64,000 nt of DNA from Palsa-504 sp963822765 (lineage in GTDB: Bacteria > Actinomycetota > Actinomycetes > Streptosporangiales > Streptosporangiaceae), in assembly GCA_963822765.1 (NCBI GenBank), contig CAWGJL010000007.1:1-64000 (forward strand), given 5' to 3'. How positions within the stretch are numbered: position 1 is the first letter of the stretch; each line of letters opens with the position of its first letter. The translations under genes and the position numbers were made by a program. The notes beneath the pieces were generated by a model. That model did not search any database. It was not told the DNA's origin and saw only the letters and a program-made list of their open reading frames with translations. Shown here one piece after another: positions 1 to 8,443 of the stretch.

Positions 1-150
1 TGTTTTTATGTACATCTCCTTTGGTTCAGTTCGTGTGGTTTAGGTATTGGTCCTGAACTGCTGTTTCGGTGAGATCCGGTCACGGGGTGTAGTCAGAAAA
101 ATGGCGTGTCGCTACCGGGGCATATCCTCGGCTGGCGTTATGATCTGGCT

Positions 151-1934
151 ATGACGCGGAGTACCGGGAAAGTCCACGTAGTCAGAGTCTCCAAGTCCGG
201 GTACGTGGACAAGCAGGGCCGCCGCAAGGACTACTCCTCGGCGTACCTGCGCCGCACCTACCGGGAGGCCGGCACGGTCAAGAACGAGACCGTCGCCAAT
301 ATCTCCGCCCTGCCGGAGCACGTCATCGACTGGATCAACGCCGGCCTCAAAGGCCAGCAGCTGGTCCCCGCGGCCGGCGCGGTCACCATCACCGGGTCGC
401 TGCCGCACGGCCACGCCGCCGCCGTCCACGCCATGGCCGCCAAGCTGGGGCTGCCCGCCCTGTTGGGCCCCGCGGGCCGCCACCGGGACCTGGCCCTGGC
501 CCTGATCATCTCCCGGGTGATCGCCCCGGCCTCCAAGCTGTCCACCCTGACCTGGTGGGCCGACACCACCCTGGGCGCCGACCTCGGCGTCGCGGACGCG
601 TCCACCGATGACATCTACGCCGCGATGGACTGGCTGGAGCACCGGCAGGACACGATCGAGGCCAAGCTCGCGGCCCGCCACCTGGCCCCGGAGCCCAACC
701 CGTCCAAGATGGCGCTGTTCGACCTGTCCAGCTCGTGGCTGGAAGGCACGCACTGCCCGCTGGCCGCCCGCGGCTACTCCCGGGACGGCAAGAAAGGCAA
801 ACTGCAGATCGAGTACGGGCTGCTCGCCGACCCGGCAGGCCGCCCGGTCGCGGTCCGGGTCTTCCCCGGCAACACCGGCGACCCCGCCGCGTTCACCGCC
901 ATCACCGACGTAATGCGGAAGAAGTTCGGCCTGCAGAAAATGGTCATGGTCGGCGACCGCGGCATGATCACCAGCGCCCGGATCCGGGCCCTGAACCAGC
1001 CGGAAGACGGCACCGCCCGGCCGGACCCCTACGAGTGGATCACCGCGCTGCGCGCCCCGGCCATCCGCAAGCTGATGGCCGACGACGGCCCGCTCCAGCT
1101 GTCCCTGTTCGACCAGCAGGACCTGGCCGAGATCACCAGCCCGGATTTCCCCGGCGAGCGGCTGGTCGCCTGCCGCAACCCGGTCCTGGCCGCCGACCGG
1201 GCCCGCACCCGCGAGGACCTGCTGGCCGCCACCGAGAAACTGCTGGCCCCCCTCACCGCCCGGGTGGCGGCCGGCAAGCTCACCGGCGCCGGGCCCATCG
1301 GCGTCGAGGTCGGCAAGGTGATCAGCACATACAAGACCGCCAAGCACCTCGCCGTCACCATCACCGATACCAGCCTGGCCGTGAACCGCAAACAGGACCA
1401 GATCACCGCCGAAGCCGCCCTGGACGGGTTCTATGTGCTGCGCACCCCCATCCCCGCCGCCGAGCTGGATGCCCCCGCCGTGGTCACCGCCTACAAGAAC
1501 CTCAAATACGTCGAACGGGACTTCCGCCACATAAGGCCGATGACCTGGACCTGCGGCCCGTGTTCCACCGGCTGGAAGAACGCGTCCGGGCCCACGTGCT
1601 GATCTGCATGCTCGCCTGCTACCTGACCTGGCACCTGCGCCGGGCCTGGGCCCCGCTGACCTACACCGACCAGGACCCGCCCGCCCCGGCCAGCCCCGTC
1701 GCCCCGGCCCGCCGCTCCGCTGCCGCCCAGGCCAAGGCCTCCGGCCAGCACGACCCGGCCGGGCAGCCCTACCGCAGCTTCCGCGGCCTGCTCGAGCACC
1801 TGGCCACGCTGACCCGCAACCAGGTCCGCTACACCGGCACCGATGTCACCATCGCGATGCTCGCCGAGCCGACCAGCGCCCAGCGGCAGGCCTTCGAGCT
1901 CATCGGCGCTCCGATCCCGCTGATCTTGAAGTAG
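151..1934 (+). pseudogene. IS1634-family DDE transposase, frameshifted
   Basis: This is a cut-and-paste transposase of the IS4/IS1634 type. The N-terminal part reads from ATG 151. Catalytic-core motifs are visible: a first Asp in 'ALFDLSSSWLEG', a second Asp in 'MVGDRGM', and the Glu in 'YVERDFRHI'. The frame is lost near position 1533. The other frame continues with the expected 'KADDLDLRPVFHRLEE' and runs to the stop at 1934. One missing A in the run after 'cacat' would restore a protein of about 594 residues, a normal size for the family. I found no convincing terminal inverted repeats. The shift may be real decay or a homopolymer sequencing error. Confidence 0.85.
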
Positions 1935-2181
1935 CCAGAACGCCACCCCGCCACCACGGCAAAATCCCAGGTCAAACCAAAAATCGCCTGCCGAATTGGC
2001 CGTAACTTCGGTCTAACCGTCTGCTGGCCCGGTTGTGGCTTGGCTTTCGAACGACGTGCCTGCTCACCGGGGCCTCGCCGCGGTGTGGCTCAAAAGAGGC
2101 GCGAGCGCCCGGTCAAGGTTTTCTGGAATCAGGCATGCCTGCCGCGGTTCTCATCAGGTCACCTGGGAGGAGGAGCCGTTC

Positions 2182-2451
2182 ATGGCAGGAGTGATGATCG
2201 GGATCGACCCGCACAAGGCCTCGCACGCGGCGGTGGCGATCAGCGGGGCCGAGGAGCCGCTGGGGCAGCTGCGGGTACGCGCCAGCGCCGCGCAGGCCGA
2301 GCGGCTGCTGGAATGGGCCGCAGCCTGGCCTGAGCGGACCTGGGCGGTCGAAGGGGCCGGCGGCCTGGGCCATCTGCTGGCCCAGCAGCTGCTGTCGGCG
2401 GTAGCACATGAGCGGACGCGTCGATGCCGTAGGGCCCGCCAGATGCCATAG
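2182..2451 (+). pseudogene. IS110-family transposase, N-terminal fragment
   Basis: The ATG at 2182 follows a strong ribosome binding site (ggaggaggag). The first 75 residues match the start of IS110-type DEDD transposases. The motif 'GIDPHKASHA' carries the first Asp and 'WAVEGAGG' the Glu. Similarity stops after 'LLAQQLLSA', and the rest of the roughly 350-400-residue protein is absent, including the Tnp_20 half. The fragment therefore cannot encode an active enzyme. It lies 250 bases downstream of the IS1634 remnant, which suggests nested insertion and deletion at this edge. Confidence 0.75.
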
Positions 2452-2574
2452 GCGATCGACGCTTGCGCGCACCGCGATGGCCCGGTAGGTGAGGCTTCTT
2501 CCAACGCTCTATAATTACCCTGCCTCAGACGGGGTTTGTCGGTGTTTTTGGCCGGGTGGTGCGGTCCTGGTGAT

Positions 2575-3290
2575 TCACTGTCCGCGAGCGGCTGGACTGC
2601 CGGGTAGGCTCACGAGTCCGGTCTGGTAGGCCAGAACGACGGCCTGGACCCGGTCCCGTAGCTGCAGCTTGGCGAGGATGTTGGCCACATGGGTCTTGAC
2701 GGTCGCCTCGCTCAGCGTCAGTTCGCGGCGAGTTCGGCGTTGCTCAGGCCGCGGGCAAGAAGCTGCAGTACCTCAAGTTCCCTGGGTGTCAGGCCCGCCA
2801 GGTCGCCGTGCACCAGCGGCGGCACGGACGCGTGGGGCGCGAACCGCTCCACCAGCCTGCGTGTGATGGACGGGGCGAGCAGGGCATCGCCGCAGCGGAC
2901 CAGCCGCACCGCGGCGACGAGGTACTCGGGCGAGACGTGCTTGAGCAGGAACCCGCTGGTGCCCGCGGCCAGCGCCTCGTAGACGTAGCGGTCGAGGTCG
3001 AAGGTGGTCAGCATGATGATCCGGCTGCCGTTCCCGGGCTGTGCCGCGAGGATGCGCCTGGTGGCTTCCAGCCCGTCCATCTCGGGCATCCGGATGTCCA
3101 TCAAGACCACGTCGGGCCGGTCCCGCAGCGCCGCCGCGACGGCCTCGCCGCCGTCGGCCGCCTCGGCGACGACCGGGATGCCGGCCTCGCGCAGAATCAT
3201 GCGGAAGCCGGTCCGGACCAGGTTCTGATCGTCGGCGATCAGAACACGGGGTTCGGAGTGCTCTGCGACGTTCTCGGCCGCGGCGTTCAT
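2575..3290 (-). pseudogene. NarL/LuxR-type response regulator, frameshifted in HTH
   Basis: This is the response regulator partner of the kinase encoded just upstream; the two overlap by 4 bases (ATGA). The receiver domain is intact: acidic pair D20-D21, phospho-acceptor D65 in 'VVLMDIRMPEMDG', and a conserved Lys in 'GFLLKHVS'. The LuxR HTH starts at 'LTPRELEVLQLLARGLSNAE' and then hits a stop near 2718. Inserting one G near 2724 restores 'ELTLSEATVKTHVANILAKL' and a normal C-terminus ending at 2575. As read, the protein lacks its recognition helix and could not bind DNA. A gg-to-g contraction is the simplest cause, biological or technical. Confidence 0.85.
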
Positions 3291-4621
3291 GACTGACCCG
3301 GATAGGGCAAGCCGGCTGCCCCGCTCACAGCCGCGGCTCGTGCCGTTTCGGGCATCCCGCTGGCCGCGGTGGGTGCCAGCGGCGGATCCTCCGCGGGGAA
3401 CCGGCCCGTGACGCGCCAGCCGCCGCCGGGCCGCGGGCCGGCATCGAACTCGCCGTTATGCAGGATGACCCGTTCCCGTAGGCCGAGAAGGCCGCGCCCG
3501 GTGCCGGGTATGTCCGCCGGGCGGCCCGCTGGCTGCGGACAGGCCGACGGCCCGGCCGCCGGGCACGGCGGTCCGTCGTCGGTTACCTCCACTGTCAGCC
3601 CGCTGGGCCGGTAGTCCAGCGTGATCACCGTCCGCGCCGTACCTGCGTGCTTGAGCACATTGGTGAGCGCCTCCTGAATCACCCGGTAGGCGGCCAGGTC
3701 CGGGCCGGGCGACAGCGTCCATGGCGCGCCAAGGACGCGCAGCTCAACATCGAGCCCGGCGGCCGCCATCCGGTCGGTCAGCGTCGTGAGCTGGTCAAGC
3801 CCCGGCAGCGGCCGCAGCCGCCCGCGGGCCTGGCCGTCAGCCGGGGAGCCGGGCTCCTGCTCGCCCGGCACGGAAAGCAGGCCCAGCATGTGCTGAAGTT
3901 CGGCCATGGCCGTCCGGCCGCTCGCCTCGACGGCGAGCAGGGCCGACCTGGCCTCGTGCTGTTCGGCGCCGAGCACCTGCCGGGCGGCGCCGGCCTGCAC
4001 GACCATCACGCTGACGTTGTGGGTCACCACATCGTGCAGCTCGCTGGCGATCCGCGCCCGCTCCAGCTCCAGCGCACGCCGGGTCGCGGCCTCATGCTCG
4101 GCCTGTGCCCGCAGCAGCCGCGCGCCGGAGTCCCCCGCCCGGGCACGCCAGACCCGGACCGCGTTGCCGAAGCCCGTGATCGCCAGCAGGATCGCGAGGG
4201 CGGACAGCCGGCCCAGCGGCGGCGTCGTGTCCCGGAACGCCGCCGTGATGATCATCCCGGCCAGGGGCAGGCTGACCAGCGCCAGGCCGCGGTACCGGCT
4301 GTAGACGACCGCGCAGTAGCCGGCGACCAATATCGCGGCGAAACTGACGATCGTATTGTCGCTGCCGAGCGTGATGACGCCAATCAGGATCGCCCAGAAG
4401 GCGGCGAGCGGCGCGAGCCTGCGCGCAGCTAGCGGCGCCGTGGTCAGCACCGTGGCAACCTTGGCAGCGAGGGGGCTGAACTCCGACGCGGCCAGCGCCG
4501 CAAGGACGGCTACGAGCGCCAGGCAGGCGTCGGTGATGATCGCCTGCCGGGGCAGCGCGGTTCGCGGCTCCGTGCTGCCCAAGAACGCCATTGCCCGGCG
4601 CGGCCAGCTGCGTACGCTCAC
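3287..4621 (-). CDS. NarL-family sensor histidine kinase (HisKA_3)
   Basis: This 444-residue membrane kinase starts with GTG at 4621. Several hydrophobic segments lie between residues 30 and 155, as in the common actinobacterial kinases of this type that lack a large sensor domain. The dimerisation and phosphotransfer motif is 'RIASELHDVVTHNVSVMVV' with H196. The ATPase domain shows 'YRVIQEALTNVLKHA' (N box) and 'GRGLLGLRERV' (G box). It overlaps the response regulator by ATGA, so the two are co-translated. It is divergent from an ABC transporter stub at 4782, and kinases of this type often control such exporters. The kinase looks intact although its regulator is broken. Confidence 0.92.
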   Translation of the reverse strand: MSVRSWPRRAMAFLGSTEPRTALPRQAIITDACLALVAVLAALAASEFSPLAAKVATVLTTAPLAARRLAPLAAFWAILIGVITLGSDNTIVSFAAILVAGYCAVVYSRYRGLALVSLPLAGMIITAAFRDTTPPLGRLSALAILLAITGFGNAVRVWRARAGDSGARLLRAQAEHEAATRRALELERARIASELHDVVTHNVSVMVVQAGAARQVLGAEQHEARSALLAVEASGRTAMAELQHMLGLLSVPGEQEPGSPADGQARGRLRPLPGLDQLTTLTDRMAAAGLDVELRVLGAPWTLSPGPDLAAYRVIQEALTNVLKHAGTARTVITLDYRPSGLTVEVTDDGPPCPAAGPSACPQPAGRPADIPGTGRGLLGLRERVILHNGEFDAGPRPGGGWRVTGRFPAEDPPLAPTAASGMPETARAAAVSGAAGLPYPGQS

Positions 4622-4781
4622 CTAGCCATTGTCGCCGGGAAAAGGGCCCCATTGCATCAGCCGCAGGAGCTAGCTGGCTCCGTCGCAATGATGAGGGCCG
4701 CCGCGAGTCAGCCAGCTACGGTATCCGAATTCGCGCTCGCGGCCGACGCGCACGGCGGCAGGCCACGCCTACCGTGCCCGC

Positions 4782-4904
4782 ATGGACTCTCTCATCAGCC
4801 TCGACGACGTAACCAAGCGCTACGACAGCGGCGGCCAGCCCGCGGTTGACCGCATCCGTCTGGAGGTGCGGTGGCGTACACCTGCCGATGTCCGCATCCA
4901 CTGA
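4782..4904 (+). pseudogene. ABC transporter ATP-binding protein, N-terminal stub
   Basis: The ATG at 4782 opens a short frame beginning 'MDSLISLDDVTKRYDSGG' and continuing 'QPAVDRIRLEV'. This is the standard start of a LolD/MacB-type ATPase, just before the Walker A motif. The homology stops after about 29 residues, the frame ends at 4904, and no Walker A follows. A matching FtsX permease C-terminus sits at 6399-6710. The two stubs appear to be the outer ends of one ABC exporter operon whose middle has been replaced by the hydrolase gene between them. Confidence 0.6.
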
Positions 4905-4925
4905 CGCTCAGGGAGGAGACTTGCC

Positions 4926-6157
4926 ATGTTCGCTTTCGCATCGCTCAACTTCAGGTTCTCGAGAATGCTCGCGGGGTTGCTGATGGCGGGGTTGCTGCTG
5001 GTAGCGGCGGTCGCGACCTGGTTCATCGCGAGCGGGCCCGCTCCGCGGGCGACGGGCCCGGCTCCTCCGGCGCGTGCGGGCGCCGCGCTGCCGGCAGCGC
5101 GGACCGTCTCATTGCAGACACCGCCTCTGACCGGCCGGTTTCCCGTCGGCACGATGTCGCTGCGCCTCGCCGATCGTTCGCGGCGGGACCCGTCGTCGCC
5201 GTCGGGCGTGCGAGAGCTGATGGTTCAGTTTTGGTACCCGGCTCAGTCGACTCGGGGTCACGCGGTTGCTCCGTACGTGCCCGCGCACGTCGCGCAGCTG
5301 GCCGAGCGCTACTACCGGATCCCGGACCATCTGGTCGAGCGGTTGCGGACGCGCGCGTACACCGACGCTCCGATCACCCCGGGGCATCACGCAGTACTCC
5401 TGTACTCGCCGGGACTCGGTGACATGCGCTCCGATGACACGGCGCTGGAGGAGAACCTGGCAAGCGACGGCTTCGTGGTGGTCGCGATCGACCACACTCA
5501 TGAGGCACAGTGGGTGCAGTTCCCGGACGGGCGGATCGTCCCGTGGAGCGTGTCGTACGCGTCGAGCAGTCCGTACGGGTTCACGCCGGCGCTGGCGCTT
5601 CGCCGGGTCGAGGATCTGCAGTTCGTCCTCGCCGAGCTGTCACAGCTGGATCGCGGGAACCCGGTGCTGCGCGGCGCGCTCGATCTCGCGCGGGTCGGGG
5701 CGTTCGGGTTCTCGCTGGGCGGCTCGACCGCGGCTAACGCGATGAGGACCGACCCCCAGATTCGTGCTGGCGCCGACCTCGACGGGGAGATCCACGACCC
5801 AGGGTTCGGCAGCGGACTCTCGCGACCGTTCATGATCATGCTCGACTCCGCGCGTTTGCGTACTTCCGGCCCTTCGTACGTCGATTGACGGGGCCGTATC
5901 TCGTGCTCCGGCTCGACGCGAGCCAACACGGTGCGTTCACGGACGGCGTATGGCTATCGGTTCTCGTGCGGCGGGTCGCGCCAGGATTGGCCGCGGCTTC
6001 CGCACCGGGCTCGGTGAACGCGTCGGCGGCGGTCGGCGCCGAAAGCGCATACCTCGACGCCTTCTTCGAAAGCTACCTCGATGGGCGGCCATCAAGCCTG
6101 CTCTCTGGGCTGTCGCGAACGCATCCGGTGGTCAAGGTCCTCGCCCGCCGCGGGTGA
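4926..6157 (+). pseudogene. Alpha/beta hydrolase (PAF-acetylhydrolase/lipase-like), frameshifted
   Basis: ATG 4926 has a good ribosome binding site (agggaggag). An N-terminal hydrophobic segment (residues 14-37) predicts export or membrane anchoring. The nucleophile elbow is 'GFSLGGS' with S263, preceded by the oxyanion-hole region 'LLYSPGLGD'. The frame ends at 5888. The next frame continues the same fold from 'AYFRPFVRRLTGPYLVL' to 6157, including a plausible catalytic His in 'DASQHGAFTD'. One extra T in the ttt run at 5855-5857 joins the halves into about 410 residues, typical for PAF-AH-like enzymes. Without that base the enzyme loses its catalytic His. Confidence 0.75.
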
Positions 6158-6398
6158 ACGGTTTTGAGGTTCAATCGTCCTGCCAGCGTAGCGACCGACC
6201 GCTACCCGACCGTCGTGCTCGGATCGGGCGCTACCGGCATCCTCGCCCCAGTCCGCGATGCCCGGGGCAGGCCCGCCCGCCGTTGGATCAGCTCGCTCGA
6301 CCGACATGCCAGGGAGGATGCCCAATCCGGATTCGAGCCGCGGGGGAATAGCATCGCGGGTCGGATTCATGCCCGCAGGCCTGGCGCCTCCTCCCGAC

Positions 6399-6710
6399 CT
6401 GGGCATCTTCAAGGCAATCGGGATGACCCCGCGGCAGACCATCGCCATCGTGGTGTGCTGGGTCGCGGGGACCGGCCTGGTCGCGGGCCTCCTGGCGGTC
6501 CCGGCCGGAATGGCGGTGCACTGGTACGTGCTGCCAGTCATGGCGCACGCGGCGGGAACCGGGATTCCAGCCAGCTACCTGGCTGTCTACCGGGCATGGG
6601 AACTCGCTGTGCTGGCCTTGGCGGGTCTGGTCATAGCCGCGGCCGGGGGGATGCTGCCGGCAGCCTGGGCCGCCCGAGCCCGCACCGCGGCTGCGCTGCA
6701 CGCTGAGTAG
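6399..6710 (+). pseudogene. FtsX-family ABC permease, C-terminal remnant
   Basis: From 6399 the frame reads 'LGIFKAIGMTPRQTIAIVV', the hallmark of the C-terminal FtsX/MacB permease domain. Two further hydrophobic helices and the usual 'AARARTAAALHAE' tail follow. No start codon or upstream permease sequence is present; bases 6258-6398 in this frame look non-homologous. With the ATPase stub at 4782 this marks a gutted ABC exporter operon divergent from the two-component system. Confidence 0.7.
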
Positions 6711-6894
6711 GCCGAGGCAGCGACCATCGCCCGCAGACGGACGCCGACCTGAACCACCCCGAGGTCCCGCCTGTCCCCTACTCAGGCGCTCTGGAGCATC
6801 TGACAGCACAGGAACCGCGAACAGCGTCATCCGCCGGATGACGCTGCGAGCAGCGACTGCCCATTTCACTGGTAACTGCCGGCAGGAAAGGACA

Positions 6895-7791
6895 ATGACA
6901 CAAAAGCCAACCGCAGCGGGGAACACCACGCCCGCCGTTCCGATGACGGCTGAGCAGCGGGCCGCCTTCGACCGCGACGGCTACCTGATCATCCGGGGCG
7001 CGCTTGACCCGGATGAGGCCGCCGCCGCCCGCGACGCGATCGACCGGGTGTACGCCGCCATGGCCAAGGCGGGCTCACTCGGCCCGGACGGCTCGATGCA
7101 CCTGCTCAGCGCGGTCACCCACTGCCCGGAAGTCGCCTGCCTGACCGACCACCCGGCCACGTTCGGCCATGTGTGGTCGGTCCTCGGCTGGAACATCCAC
7201 ATCTACCACTCCCACCTCGATGTCCATCCGCCGATCCGGGTACCCATGCCGTTCCGGTTCGACTGGCACCAAGACGGCGGCCGGCAGAACCGCGAACTCG
7301 AGACCACCCCGCGGCCGCGGCTGTCGGTGAAGCTGGCGTACTGGCTGTCGGATGTCTCCGCGCCCGGCCGCGGCAACCTGAAGGTCGTGCCGGGCAGCCA
7401 CCTGACCAACTGGATCGACGGCCCGCCGCACCGCGACATCCGATGGCCCGACCCCGACGGCGCCGTCGAGGTGACCGCCGGGCCCGGCGACGCGGTGTTC
7501 TTCGACCGCCGGATCTGGCACACCCGGTCACGCAACCACTCCGAGCACACCCGCAAGGCGGTGTTCTTCGGCTACACCTACCGGTGGACCGCCAGCCGGG
7601 ACGACACCGCCCCGATCCGGGCCAGCGACTGGCCCGGCCGGCTGACTCCCGTTCAGCAGCAGCTGCTGGGCGGCGCCGAGGACCCCGGCGGGGATCACGC
7701 ATGGGGCCACTACCCGGAGGGCACCCCGCTGTACGGCTGGCTGAAGGAGCGAGGGTTTCTCGATCCGGCGAATCCGCCGCTGCGGCCCTGA
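6895..7791 (+). CDS. Phytanoyl-CoA dioxygenase (PhyH) family oxygenase
   Basis: This is a 298-residue Fe(II)/2-oxoglutarate-dependent oxygenase. The ATG at 6895 is preferred over 6838 because aggaaagga precedes it. The metal-binding triad is visible: H125 and D127 in 'DWHQDGG' and H209 in 'IWHTRSRNH'. An Arg in the following 'RKAVFFGY' probably binds 2-oxoglutarate. The N-terminal 'FDRDGYLIIRGAL' is typical of PhyH proteins. No biosynthetic neighbours point to a substrate. It does not show the ectoine-hydroxylase signature well enough to name it. Confidence 0.88.
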   Translation: MTQKPTAAGNTTPAVPMTAEQRAAFDRDGYLIIRGALDPDEAAAARDAIDRVYAAMAKAGSLGPDGSMHLLSAVTHCPEVACLTDHPATFGHVWSVLGWNIHIYHSHLDVHPPIRVPMPFRFDWHQDGGRQNRELETTPRPRLSVKLAYWLSDVSAPGRGNLKVVPGSHLTNWIDGPPHRDIRWPDPDGAVEVTAGPGDAVFFDRRIWHTRSRNHSEHTRKAVFFGYTYRWTASRDDTAPIRASDWPGRLTPVQQQLLGGAEDPGGDHAWGHYPEGTPLYGWLKERGFLDPANPPLRP

Positions 7792-8026
7792 GGTTAACCT
7801 CGCCCGGCCTCCTGGCCCGCCGGCAACCTGACCAAACAGAACTGGAGGATCTGCGTGCCAGTGCCGCGCTGTGGGGTCAGGGCGTCAGCCGCAAATATTC
7901 GGCAGGGAGCAGATCCATGGCACGATCACCAGCGAACCTGGTCGCCCTCTGTGATGGGCCATGGCATTGGCTTCGTGACCGTCACTGGGCAGGTCCTGAT
8001 GGCTGTCCACAGCAATGCGTGGCCTG

Positions 8027-8443
8027 TCAGTTTCCCTTGCGCGCGGCGCGGGCGGTGCCGAGGTGGCTGACGGCGCGGGCGGCTTCGAGTTCTCCCCGCA
8101 GCCGGGCGTTGTCGGTGGTGAGCCGGCGCAGGTGCGCCAGTGCGGCCTCCAGCTGTCCGGCCAGAGCGTCCCGTTCCTGGCGCAGGCTGGCGTTCTGGCC
8201 GGCGAGTCTTGCCTCGTTCCCCGGCCGGGACGCGCGGGCCGACTTGCCGGAGGTCTCGGCTGCCTGCCGGATTTCGATGGCGATCTCGCGGTAGTTCCGC
8301 CAGAACGTGGCGTTGCTCATTCCCAGGCGGCGGGCCAGGCCGAGCACGCTGACTCGCGTGGTGCCGCTCTCTGCCTCGATCCGCATCTGGGCGAGAGCCT
8401 CCCGGACGCGCGCCTCGTCCGGGACTGGCTTGCGGCGGCTCAC
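8027..8443 (-). CDS. TnpC-like DUF6262 protein of recombinase cluster
   Basis: This 138-residue protein starts at GTG 8443 and overlaps the stop of the upstream recombinase (GTGA, 8440-8443), so translation is coupled. It has an N-terminal helix-turn-helix-like part ('VSVLGLARRLGMSNATFWRN') and a C-terminal coiled coil rich in Leu, Arg and Glu. Small proteins of this layout follow tyrosine recombinases in Tn554-like elements. There TnpC assists orientation and efficiency of transposition. The function here is inferred from that context. Confidence 0.65.
   Translation of the reverse strand: MSRRKPVPDEARVREALAQMRIEAESGTTRVSVLGLARRLGMSNATFWRNYREIAIEIRQAAETSGKSARASRPGNEARLAGQNASLRQERDALAGQLEAALAHLRRLTTDNARLRGELEAARAVSHLGTARAARKGN

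Noticed and set aside
112..1530. Long minus-strand frame opposite the IS1634 gene (472 codons)
   Set aside because: Gly/Asp/Val-rich translation typical of antisense frames in high-GC genes; no motifs and no ribosome binding site.
2500..2520. Perfect TATAAT near 2509 as a promoter
   Set aside because: No gene follows in the plus direction and no matching -35 box; it lies beyond the 3' ends of both flanking genes.
7855..8070. 71-codon plus-strand frame after the PhyH gene
   Set aside because: No ribosome binding site at the start, no motif, and it runs into the opposite recombinase-cluster gene.
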